Assembly (NCBI GenBank): GCA_017934845.1
Contig: JAGBIR010000161.1
Location: 1 to 5,432 of the forward strand
Direction of reading: 5' to 3'
Source of the DNA: Alistipes sp.
Lineage (GTDB): Bacteria > Bacteroidota > Bacteroidia > Bacteroidales > Rikenellaceae
Length of the DNA: 5,432 nt
Of this stretch, positions 1 through 5,432 are shown one piece after another. Each line of letters opens with the position of its first letter. Position 1 is the stretch's first letter. A model generated the notes under the pieces. It saw nothing but the letters and a program-made list of their open reading frames with translations, searched no databases and had not been told where the DNA came from. The position numbers were made by a program, and so were the translations under genes.

Positions 1-954
1 GTACTCATATTTATAGTCATACAAACAAGCCGTAATATCGCTCAACACAGCCGAGCCGGTAGGGTAGCCACCCGCGCCGCGACCAAACATAAACTGCTTG
101 TCGTAGAAGAGGCCTTTGATAACCACACCATTGAACTCATCCTCGACGCTATATATGTACTTATTGCGTGAGATAAGCTGTGGCATCACGCACATTATCA
201 GCTTATTACCCGCCAACTTCTCAACGTGAGCAACCAACTTAAATCGTCGCTCCTTCTCGTTAGCAAAGCGGATATCGTCGTCGTTCATATTCGAGATTCC
301 GTAGGTAAAAATCTTCTCGGGAGCGACATACAAACCAAAGGCGTGGATGGTAATAATAATCAACTTAAAGAGTGAATCCCAGCCATCGATATCCAACGTA
401 GGATTACTCTCGGCAAAGCCCAAATCCTGCGCTAATTTCAGGGCATCGGCATACGACATCTTCTCGTTGAAAATCTTCGAAAGAATAAAGTTTGACGAGC
501 CGTTCAAGATACCCTTAACCGATGTAAGCAAATCATTATCGTAGTACTCCTCCAAGTTACGAATTACGGGTATTGAGCCACACGCCGAAGCATCATATAG
601 CAACGCCACATTATAACGGGCCTGCAACTCGATCATCTCCTCGATATGGTGCGCCAGCATCTTCTTATTACCCGACACAACGGGCAGACCCATCTGCAGG
701 GCGCGCTTGACAATTGTGTAAGCAGCATCGGCATCGTCAATCAGCTCTACGATGAAATTAATGTCGGGATCGTTGAAAATATCGTCGGCATTATCGGTAA
801 ACTCTGCCTCTACCGAACGCTCCTTATTGATATTACGCACGCAAATACGCTTAATCTCCACATTTTTCGAGCCTATACGTTTCAATACATCATACAGACC
901 ACAGCCCACTGTTCCAAATCCAAAAAGGCCGATATTAAGTTTTTTTCCGTTCAT
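1..954 (-). CDS. hom: Homoserine dehydrogenase (3' end beyond window)
   Basis: Catalyses NAD(P)H-dependent reduction of aspartate semialdehyde to homoserine in the cytoplasm, the branch-point step to methionine and threonine. The frame is open from the ATG at 954 to the window edge, giving 318 residues with no stop seen. The N-terminal Rossmann fold carries GFGTVG at residues 12-17. SGNKK near residue 94-98 matches the conserved nucleotide-binding lysine region. The family signature spans about 175-197, with NPTLD at 184-188 and GWDSLFK at 191-197, where D193 and K197 correspond to the catalytic pair. GRGAGGYPTGSAV lies at 291-303. This is a free-standing enzyme at its N-terminus: no aspartokinase domain precedes it, unlike ThrA. 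Whether a C-terminal ACT regulatory domain follows cannot be seen. It starts 18 bases after metX, with an AT-rich start region and no Shine-Dalgarno, so it is probably co-transcribed. Identification is firm. Confidence 0.96.
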   Translation of the reverse strand, partial: MNGKKLNIGLFGFGTVGCGLYDVLKRIGSKNVEIKRICVRNINKERSVEAEFTDNADDIFNDPDINFIVELIDDADAAYTIVKRALQMGLPVVSGNKKMLAHHIEEMIELQARYNVALLYDASACGSIPVIRNLEEYYDNDLLTSVKGILNGSSNFILSKIFNEKMSYADALKLAQDLGFAESNPTLDIDGWDSLFKLIIITIHAFGLYVAPEKIFTYGISNMNDDDIRFANEKERRFKLVAHVEKLAGNKLIMCVMPQLISRNKYIYSVEDEFNGVVIKGLFYDKQFMFGRGAGGYPTGSAVLSDITACLYDYKYEY

Positions 955-972
955 ATATTTAAGTTTTCGTTA

Positions 973-1989
973 TTATTCTTTCAAAAAATCGAGTATTATA
1001 TCATTCAGTTGCTTATGCTCCACCAAGAATCCGTCGTGTCCGAAATCGGAGTCTATCAAGTGGTAACGTACATCGGGAATATTCTCAACCATAACATCGT
1101 GATCCGAAGGCGGGAACAGTATATCCGACGTAATAGCCACAACCAACGACTTGGCCTTAATCTGCTTCAATACATCAGCCACAGCACCTCGGCCGCGTCC
1201 CAAATTGTGAGAATCGACCGCCTGCGACAAGCGGTAATAGGAGTAGGCATTGAATCGACGACGCAACTTCTCTCCCTGATAACGCTGGTACGACAGAACT
1301 CTGCGGTCAAATCCCACATCGTCGGGATTTGTATCCTCCTGCGTCTTGTCATAGGCCATTCCGCCACGATAGCTCAACAAAGCAATACTACGCGCCGTAG
1401 CCATTCCATTCAATCCGGCCTCTGCCGAACGTTCGCCAAACGTAGGATCGTCCTCGATTGCCATACGCTGCGACTCGTTAAACGCCGAGGCCCACGGCTT
1501 CGTACGCGGGGTAGTAGCGATAAAGGCTGCACGCTCGGCAAAGTCGGGTTGCATAACACTCCACTCCAAGCATTGAAAGCCGCCAATCGAGCTACCTATA
1601 AGCAACTTAACTCGCTTAATCCCAAGATATTCAGCCAACAACTGATGCGCACGCACCATATCACGCACCGTAATACGTGGAAAATCGCCATACCACGGCT
1701 CACCTGTCGTTGGATTTATACTCAATGGGCCCGTCGTTCCATAATGCGAGCCGAGGAAATTGGCACACACCGTAAAATATTTATCGGGGTCGAGGAAGCA
1801 TCCGCTCTCAACAGTGTGAGGCCACCAGTCGGCAACATCCGAATTGGCCGTCAACGCGTGGCACACCCAAATCACGTTGCTACGCTCGGCATTCATCGTA
1901 CCGAATGTGTCGTAGGCAATCGTAAGCGCAGGCAACACCTCGCCCGACTCCAATTCGAAGGGTCTGTTATAATGATAAAATTCAGCCAT
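973..1989 (-). CDS. metX: Homoserine O-acetyltransferase (MetX)
   Basis: Transfers an acetyl group from acetyl-CoA to homoserine, giving O-acetylhomoserine, the substrate of the MetY encoded just upstream. It is a 338-residue alpha/beta-hydrolase-fold protein, close to the usual MetX length. Visible motifs are CHALTAN at 43-49, the nucleophile elbow GSSIGGFQCLEW from 132 with Ser134, the acid Asp289 in TSDILFPP, and the catalytic His318 in DFGHDGF. Together these form the expected Ser-Asp-His triad. The ATG at 1989 is chosen. A GTG immediately before it would add only one residue. The gap to the metY stop is 8 bases, which supports coupled expression. Some members of this family use succinyl-CoA instead; acyl specificity is inferred from the family and from the adjacent O-acetylhomoserine sulfhydrylase, not proven here. 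Confidence 0.95.
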   Translation of the reverse strand: MAEFYHYNRPFELESGEVLPALTIAYDTFGTMNAERSNVIWVCHALTANSDVADWWPHTVESGCFLDPDKYFTVCANFLGSHYGTTGPLSINPTTGEPWYGDFPRITVRDMVRAHQLLAEYLGIKRVKLLIGSSIGGFQCLEWSVMQPDFAERAAFIATTPRTKPWASAFNESQRMAIEDDPTFGERSAEAGLNGMATARSIALLSYRGGMAYDKTQEDTNPDDVGFDRRVLSYQRYQGEKLRRRFNAYSYYRLSQAVDSHNLGRGRGAVADVLKQIKAKSLVVAITSDILFPPSDHDVMVENIPDVRYHLIDSDFGHDGFLVEHKQLNDIILDFLKE

Positions 1990-1997
1990 CACTCAAC

Positions 1998-3281
1998 CTA
2001 TTCAGCAGCAGCAAAAGCCTGCTCAAAATCTTCGATAATATCCTCTACATTCTCCAGTCCGAGCGAGATACGCAACAGCGTTGGTGTAACGCCAGCCGCC
2101 TTCAAATCGGCATCGTTCAACTGCTTATGTGTTGTCGATGCAGGGTGGGTAACCACAGTAATCGAATCGCCAATCATAGTCATATTAGCCGCCAGCTTCA
2201 ACGCCTCGACAAAACGAACGGTACTCTCCAACGAACCTTTCAGTTCGATTGTAAAGACACTCGATGAGCCGTAACGATAATATTTTTGGGCATTTACATA
2301 GCCATTATGATCCTCAAAACCCACGAAGCTAACTCGCTCAACCTTTGGATGGTTGCGACAGAACTCCGCCAACTTCCAAGTCGATTCCACCTGATGTTTC
2401 ACACGCAACGACAAGGTCTCCAAGCCAACGAGCATCAAATAGGCATCGAATGGTGAAGGACAGCAGCCAAAGTCACGCAAGCCATCGACACGACACTTAA
2501 CAATAAATGCAGCATTGCCGAAAGCCTCATACAGATTCAAGCCGTGATACCCCTCCGACGGGCCATCTATCTGCGGGAACTTACCATTTGCCCAATTATA
2601 ATTACCGCCATCGACGATAATACCACCCATAGCCGTACCGTGACCGTTTATCCACTTTGTAGCCGAATCAACAACGATATTTGCGCCCCAGTCAAACGGA
2701 TTGCACAAATATCCGGCAGCACCGAATGTATTATCGATAACCAACGGCACATCAACTCTCTTTGCCATCTTGCCCAAAGCCTCCAAGTCGGGAACGTCGC
2801 AAGTGGGATTGCCCATACTCTCAGCATAAATCAATTTTGTACGCTCGTCAACCAATGGCTCCATATCCTCCACACGCTCCGACTTTGCAATACGGCACTC
2901 AATACCGAGCTTACGCAACGAGATGCGGAATTGATTATATGTTCCACCATAGAGGAAGGGCGAAGCTACGATATTATCACCGGCCTCGGTCAAAGCTGTT
3001 ACGGTAATTAAAATTGCCGACATTCCCGAAGCCAAACCCACGGCGCCTACAGCACCATAAAGGGCTGCGACACGCTCCTCGTAAGCCGAGGTCGTTGGAT
3101 TATGCAGACGGGTATAGATGTTACCACCCTCCGAGAGTTCAAACAAGCGAGCTGCATAGTCACAACTCTTGAAATGGTAGGCCGCAGTAGGGTATATTGC
3201 AATACCGCGCGAGCCGGTATGATCGACGTGATAGCCACCATGAATTTGGCGAGTCTCGAAACGCAATTTTTTATCAGACAT
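1998..3281 (-). CDS. metY: O-acetylhomoserine sulfhydrylase (MetY)
   Basis: PLP enzyme that converts O-acetylhomoserine plus sulfide to homocysteine and acetate (direct sulfhydrylation). It has 427 residues, typical for MetY. PLP-site features are Tyr56 and Arg58 in YTRLHNPT, the ring-stacking Tyr111 in PFLYGGTYN, Asp183 in VIDNTFG, and Lys209 in the Cys/Met-metabolism signature DSATKWINGHG. Arg404 in TLLRISLGLE is the usual substrate-carboxylate ligand. The ATG at 3281 is chosen because the protein then begins MSDKKLRFETRQIHGG, as in the family. An in-frame start 14 codons further upstream (3323) would add a non-conserved tail and translate through a leader hairpin. It is the first gene after the long structured leader and leads metX and hom. 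Homologues can also act on O-acetylserine, so a minor cysteine synthase activity is possible. Confidence 0.96.
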   Translation of the reverse strand: MSDKKLRFETRQIHGGYHVDHTGSRGIAIYPTAAYHFKSCDYAARLFELSEGGNIYTRLHNPTTSAYEERVAALYGAVGAVGLASGMSAILITVTALTEAGDNIVASPFLYGGTYNQFRISLRKLGIECRIAKSERVEDMEPLVDERTKLIYAESMGNPTCDVPDLEALGKMAKRVDVPLVIDNTFGAAGYLCNPFDWGANIVVDSATKWINGHGTAMGGIIVDGGNYNWANGKFPQIDGPSEGYHGLNLYEAFGNAAFIVKCRVDGLRDFGCCPSPFDAYLMLVGLETLSLRVKHQVESTWKLAEFCRNHPKVERVSFVGFEDHNGYVNAQKYYRYGSSSVFTIELKGSLESTVRFVEALKLAANMTMIGDSITVVTHPASTTHKQLNDADLKAAGVTPTLLRISLGLENVEDIIEDFEQAFAAAE

Positions 3282-3299
3282 AACTATTATATATTTACA

Positions 3300-3321
3300 G
3301 TCCGACGCATAATTATCGGAC
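3300..3321 (-). promoter_or_regulatory. Perfect 6-bp hairpin before the metY start
   Basis: On the transcript, GTCCGA (3321-3316) pairs perfectly with TCGGAC (3305-3300) around a 10-base A/T-rich loop. The stem ends 18 bases before the metY ATG, in an otherwise very AT-rich stretch, so it stands out. It could influence ribosome loading or be a late part of the leader switch. There is no U-tract after it, so it does not look like an intrinsic terminator. Its function is unknown. Confidence 0.5.
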
Positions 3322-3366
3322 ACTATAATTGACTTATTCTATAAAATGATTGTTTTGAAAATGATT

Positions 3367-3383
3367 TTGTGTCTGCGACACAA
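3367..3383 (-). promoter_or_regulatory. Leader hairpin C (7-bp stem, possible attenuator arm)
   Basis: TTGTGTC (3383-3377) pairs perfectly with GACACAA (3373-3367) around a GCA loop. It directly follows the hairpin at 3384-3400, so the two stems could stack. The bases after it read AAATCATTTTC, with only a short run of T several bases later. It is therefore at best a weak intrinsic terminator; a pause site or a purely structural element are alternatives. Confidence 0.5.
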
Positions 3384-3447
3384 GGTAGCACATAGCTACC
3401 CGCAAAGAGATACGTGCCTACCGGCACATTCGCATCATACACATCTC
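3384..3447 (-). promoter_or_regulatory. Candidate Met-responsive attenuator with mutually exclusive helices
   Basis: Read on the minus-strand RNA. First, GAGATGTGT (3447-3439), inside the Met codons, can pair with ACGTATCTC (3415-3407), nine pairs including two G-U. Alternatively GTGCC (3427-3423) pairs with GGCAC (3418-3414) over the leader stop codon. Second, GGTAGC (3400-3395) pairs with GCTACC (3389-3384). Third, and incompatible with both, GGTAGGCACGTA (3422-3411) pairs with TATGTGCTACC (3394-3384): 11 pairs, one G-U and one bulged G. A ribosome at the leader stop would cover 3422-3411 and allow the second hairpin. A ribosome stalled on the Met codons would leave it free for the third. 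The pairing is seen in the sequence; the switching is inferred. No strong U-tract terminator follows. Confidence 0.6.
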
Positions 3448-3498
3448 CATAAGGTGATAGTGCATTACGTTATAGAATATGTTCTGCTTGCCAGCCAT
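3418..3498 (-). CDS. Met/Cys-rich leader peptide of the metY-metX-hom operon
   Basis: A 26-codon open frame with ATG at 3498 and TAG at 3420-3418, immediately preceded in frame by TGA, so its start is well bounded. Residues 12-26 read MHYHLMEMCMMRMCR. Met is at 1, 12, 17, 19, 21, 22 and 24, and Cys at 20 and 25, so seven of 26 codons are Met and five of those fall in the last ten. The ATG lies about 15 bases after the predicted transcription start. The frame ends inside a hairpin, and the pairing RNA elements follow at once, as in known amino-acid leader peptides. It sits in front of genes that make homocysteine, the methionine precursor. Likely role (inferred): a ribosome-stalling sensor of charged Met-tRNA, with Cys possibly a second input. 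There is no Shine-Dalgarno, as is usual in Bacteroidetes. It is too short for family assignment. Confidence 0.7.
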   Translation of the reverse strand: MAGKQNIFYNVMHYHLMEMCMMRMCR

Positions 3499-3519
3499 TC
3501 AATAACTAATTTGTTCCCG

Positions 3520-3527
3520 CAAATATA
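3520..3527 (-). promoter_or_regulatory. Bacteroidetes-type promoter -7 element for the met operon
   Basis: The minus strand reads TATATTTG, a full match to the Bacteroidetes primary-sigma -7 consensus TAnnTTTG. Transcription would start roughly at 3512-3516, giving a leader of about 230-235 bases before metY. The -33 element is weak: a TATG lies about 22 bases upstream, but no clear TTTG is at the usual spacing. It lies in the spacer after the luxR-type gene stop, so the met operon has its own promoter. Confidence 0.65.
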
Positions 3528-3575
3528 GCATTAATTTTCTATTTATTTGCATAAATTGCTAAAAATAGTTCGTGG

Positions 3576-4169
3576 CTATAAATTCACATCCGCAGGATCG
3601 AGCAAATTATTAAGCATTGCATATACGGTAAGACCCGCCACCGATTTAATACCAGTTTTATGGGCGATATTTTTACGATGCGACACCACCGTATGAATCG
3701 AAATGTTCAGTCGATCGGCAATCTCCTTGTTAGCCAATCCGTTAGCAACAAGCACCAATACATCGCGTTCGCGCTCCGAGAGTTCGTGACTATCGCTATA
3801 AGGATTTGTCTGGCTCTGCTCGATAGCCGCCAAGAGTTTACGCTCGATGTGTGACACATCATCATATATATTTATCACGCCATCGGCCTGACGGATAAAA
3901 TCCTCCTCGCACACCGTAGTAGCGAGCAATATCAACGCAACGTGCTGCAATTCGGGATATACAAATCGCATATTGGCCTGCTTGAGCGAATAGACAACCT
4001 GCGAGCCAATAACCACCGCATCGACAGCCAACGAAGAGAACTCTTCGAGTAGTTTCTGAAAATTATTATATACACCAACAACCTCGAATTCGCCCTCCGA
4101 TAACATCAAACCTAAGCCATCGGCAATCATACGCGAAGGCTCGACAATGACTACTTTATATCGTTTCAT
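3576..4169 (-). CDS. LuxR-family HTH regulator with degenerate receiver domain
   Basis: DNA-binding regulator of 197 residues. The C-terminal LuxR/FixJ helix-turn-helix spans about 129-189, with ELSERERDVL, GLANKEIADRLNISIHTV and SHRKNIAHKTG all clear. Residues 1-115 have the length and pattern of a receiver domain (KVVIVEPSRMIADGL at 5-19) but lack its active site. The segment DAVVIGSQ places Gly55 where the phosphoacceptor Asp should be. The acidic pair is reduced to Glu10-Pro11, and the conserved lysine near GVINIYDD (97-104) is missing. It is therefore unlikely to be phosphorylated by a histidine kinase and probably takes another signal. It overlaps the hemerythrin gene by 4 bases (ATGA), suggesting the two work together in an iron, nitric oxide or redox response; that is inference. 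Targets are unknown. No autoinducer-binding domain is present. Confidence 0.85.
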   Translation of the reverse strand: MKRYKVVIVEPSRMIADGLGLMLSEGEFEVVGVYNNFQKLLEEFSSLAVDAVVIGSQVVYSLKQANMRFVYPELQHVALILLATTVCEEDFIRQADGVINIYDDVSHIERKLLAAIEQSQTNPYSDSHELSERERDVLVLVANGLANKEIADRLNISIHTVVSHRKNIAHKTGIKSVAGLTVYAMLNNLLDPADVNL

Positions 4170-4876
4170 TTTGTCCTCCTTTCCTCTTGCTTAATCAACG
4201 GAGCCAATATCTTCATTTCGAGCAGGGTGTGACGCACCAAATCCTCTCGCAGAGCAAATATATCAAACAACAAATCACAACGTTGTGCAATCGAGCAAGA
4301 CTCGGGAAGATATTTAATAATGATACTCTTCATATCGTCAATCTTCTCGCAAATATCGGTGTGATTATCCATAAATTCATCCATCATACACTCCGCCTTG
4401 CCACTACTCAACGACTCGATATAGGGGAACATCTCTCGCTCCTCGTAATCCAAATGTGCACGCACTTCATCGACATAATCCCGACAGAATTTACCCAGCA
4501 CATTACGCTGTCGCTCCTCGCATAGCTGCAACACGCCATCCACACCCGCCGAGATACGCGGCAATAAAGTATTTAGATAGTAGCGGTGGGATGCACGCAG
4601 ATATTTCATCAAGCAGAGTGCATCATCCATCGTTAACGACGTGTAGTCGGGCTCGTAGTCGGTCGAAGAGTAGATTCGGCAAATCATCAAAAACAGCGTC
4701 GGTGACATATCATAGCGCAGGCACATCTGCTTAACCGAAATATCACCAAACGGCAGCTCTATCTCCAGTCGCAACAACACCGACAAAAGATGATAATCGG
4801 CATCAATCAACTCGATGAGTTTCATATCTTCTGAAAATATCACTTGCCTATTTCCATCGATTTTATAGCTTGTCAT
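4166..4876 (-). CDS. Hemerythrin-domain protein, RIC/YtfE/ScdA-like
   Basis: Predicted cytoplasmic di-iron protein of 236 residues. The hemerythrin-like four-helix domain (about 85-230) shows all six ligand positions of the YtfE/RIC type: His97, His141 and Glu145 (HLDYE), His172 (DNH), His216 and Glu220 (HTLLE). RIC proteins help repair iron-sulfur clusters damaged by nitric oxide or oxidants. The N-terminal 75 residues (FGDISVKQMCLRYDMSPTLF at 43-62) resemble the short helical N-terminal domain of such proteins, but without an evident Cys-Cys motif. It starts 27 bases after feoB and its stop overlaps the next gene's start, so feoB, this gene and the regulator likely form one operon. Alternatives are an oxygen or NO sensor that passes its signal to the adjacent regulator. 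The family is sure; the exact role is not. Confidence 0.85.
   Translation of the reverse strand: MTSYKIDGNRQVIFSEDMKLIELIDADYHLLSVLLRLEIELPFGDISVKQMCLRYDMSPTLFLMICRIYSSTDYEPDYTSLTMDDALCLMKYLRASHRYYLNTLLPRISAGVDGVLQLCEERQRNVLGKFCRDYVDEVRAHLDYEEREMFPYIESLSSGKAECMMDEFMDNHTDICEKIDDMKSIIIKYLPESCSIAQRCDLLFDIFALREDLVRHTLLEMKILAPLIKQEERRTK
4175..4182 (-). promoter_or_regulatory. Strong Shine-Dalgarno for the LuxR-type regulator
   Basis: The minus strand reads AAAGGAGG followed by a five-base spacer (ACAAA) and the ATG at 4169. This is an eight-base match to the canonical anti-Shine-Dalgarno core CCUCCUUU. It lies inside the 3' end of the hemerythrin gene and fixes the start of the regulator. Bacteroidetes genes rarely rely on such sites, and none of the other starts in this window has one. 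Confidence 0.75.
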
Positions 4877-4903
4877 ATCAAGTATAATATTCTAATTATC
4901 AAA

Positions 4904-5432
4904 TTATAATCCTATCCAATTTCCTATATTATATGCAATAAATGCCATCACCCAAGCCAGCGTCGTATTATACGCAATCGACAACAAGGCCCACTTCCAA
5001 CCGCCAGCCTCTTGCGCAATGGCTGCAACCGTTGCAACGCAGTGGAAATAGAGCATCACAAATATAATCATCGCCAACGCGGCCGAACGGGTATAATTAC
5101 CCGACGCAAGCAGATGCGACGATAGTGTAACCTCCTCATCCTCGGCATCCTCCACCGAATAGAGAACGCCCAGCGTCGAGACTATAATCTCCTTCGCCGA
5201 TGCTCCCGACAAAATTGCTACACTTGCTCTCCAATCCAAGCCAAAGGGTGCAAAAATTGGCTCCAAAGCCCTACCTATACGACCTAAATAAGAGTTCTCG
5301 GCGTGAGGGAGTTCTAACATGATCACCTCCTGATCTGCCACAGGTGTATTATCAGCAACAACCACATTCTCGGTCATTGTTTCAATCGATTGCACAGCCT
5401 CCTCTGCCGGACGTGGGTAATAACTCAAGAAC
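4904..5432 (-). CDS. feoB: Ferrous iron transport protein B, C-terminal part
   Basis: Inner-membrane Fe(II) transporter. Only the last 175 residues are in the window, and the coding frame continues beyond its right edge. The fragment opens with FLSYYPRP, a conserved FeoB stretch, followed by an acidic, low-conservation linker of about 38 residues. Then comes the second gate region: SYLGRIGRALEPIFAPFGLD, then ASVAILSGASAKEIIVSTLG with the AKE motif. Hydrophobic segments follow around AALAMIIFVMLYFHCVATVA and the C-terminal ALLSIAYNTTLAWVMAFIAY. The conserved Cys of the YxPCxAT-like motif is kept, but the preceding Pro is His (FHCVAT). The N-terminal G-protein domain lies outside the window. 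It precedes the hemerythrin and regulator genes with a 27-base gap, implying linked iron handling. Identification is firm. Confidence 0.95.
   Translation of the reverse strand, partial: FLSYYPRPAEEAVQSIETMTENVVVADNTPVADQEVIMLELPHAENSYLGRIGRALEPIFAPFGLDWRASVAILSGASAKEIIVSTLGVLYSVEDAEDEEVTLSSHLLASGNYTRSAALAMIIFVMLYFHCVATVAAIAQEAGGWKWALLSIAYNTTLAWVMAFIAYNIGNWIGL

Noticed and set aside
646..2274. A 542-codon open frame on the plus strand
   Set aside because: It is antisense to hom, metX and metY, which carry full family motifs. Its translation shows no recognisable domain, and it arises from codon bias in the opposite strand.
1998..3323. metY starting at the in-frame upstream codon at 3323
   Set aside because: The extra 14 residues are not expected in the family and are encoded by the leader hairpin. 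The ATG at 3281 gives the normal N-terminus.
3282..3519. A known S-adenosylmethionine, S-adenosylhomocysteine, cobalamin or TPP riboswitch in the metY leader
   Set aside because: I looked for the conserved cores that I know (SAM-I, SAM-II, SAH, cobalamin and TPP boxes) and saw none. The Met-rich frame and alternative helices explain the leader better. A covariance-model search would settle it; a significant hit would overturn this view.
3346..3528. A 60-codon open frame on the plus strand across the leader
   Set aside because: It is antisense to the structured leader, its sequence is explained by the inverted repeats and Met codons on the other strand, and it has no recognisable features.
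3544..3557. Inverted repeat TTTATTTGCATAAA as an operator
   Set aside because: It is short and wholly explained by A/T richness upstream of a promoter. There is no second copy or other support.
3558..3580. Intrinsic terminator after the LuxR-type gene
   Set aside because: Only a 4-pair ATAG/CTAT stem precedes a TTTTT run, which is too weak to call. Termination there, or readthrough into the met leader, cannot be decided from sequence.
3576..4169. Quorum-sensing LuxR protein
   Set aside because: Only the helix-turn-helix is shared; the N-terminal part is receiver-like, with no autoinducer-binding domain.

Overview
This window looks like chromosomal DNA of a Bacteroidetes bacterium, probably of the order Bacteroidales. 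The reasons are a TATATTTG element matching the Bacteroidetes -7 consensus TAnnTTTG, AT-rich start regions that mostly lack Shine-Dalgarno sequences, and moderate-GC genes with AT-rich spacers. The genus cannot be fixed from the sequence alone. Every gene I can support lies on the minus strand, so the window is best read from its right end to its left. I see no mobile element, CRISPR array, tRNA or rRNA.

The right part (5432 down to 3576) is an iron / redox-stress cluster. It holds the C-terminal end of the ferrous-iron transporter FeoB, then after 27 bases a hemerythrin-domain protein of the RIC/YtfE/ScdA type, and then a LuxR-type regulator that overlaps it by 4 bases (ATGA) and has an unusually strong Shine-Dalgarno. 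The regulator's N-terminal domain looks like a response-regulator receiver that has lost its phosphoacceptor aspartate.

The left part (3527 down to 1) is a methionine pathway operon in the order leader, metY, metX, hom. The hom gene runs off the window. Hom makes homoserine, MetX acetylates it, and MetY replaces the acetyl group with sulfide to give homocysteine. The gaps are 8 bases (metY-metX) and 18 bases (metX-hom), so one transcript is likely.

The most interesting part is the roughly 240-base leader in front of metY. From a promoter at 3520-3527 it encodes a 26-codon peptide with seven Met and two Cys codons; its last ten codons read MEMCMMRMCR. The peptide's stop codon sits inside a hairpin. 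The RNA just after it can pair in mutually exclusive ways: an 11-pair alternative helix competes with the stop-codon structure and with a following 6-pair hairpin. This is the layout of ribosome-mediated attenuation (as in the trp and his leaders), here apparently sensing charged Met-tRNA rather than S-adenosylmethionine. It is an inference from sequence. No clean U-tract terminator is visible, so the output step (transcription or translation) is unresolved.
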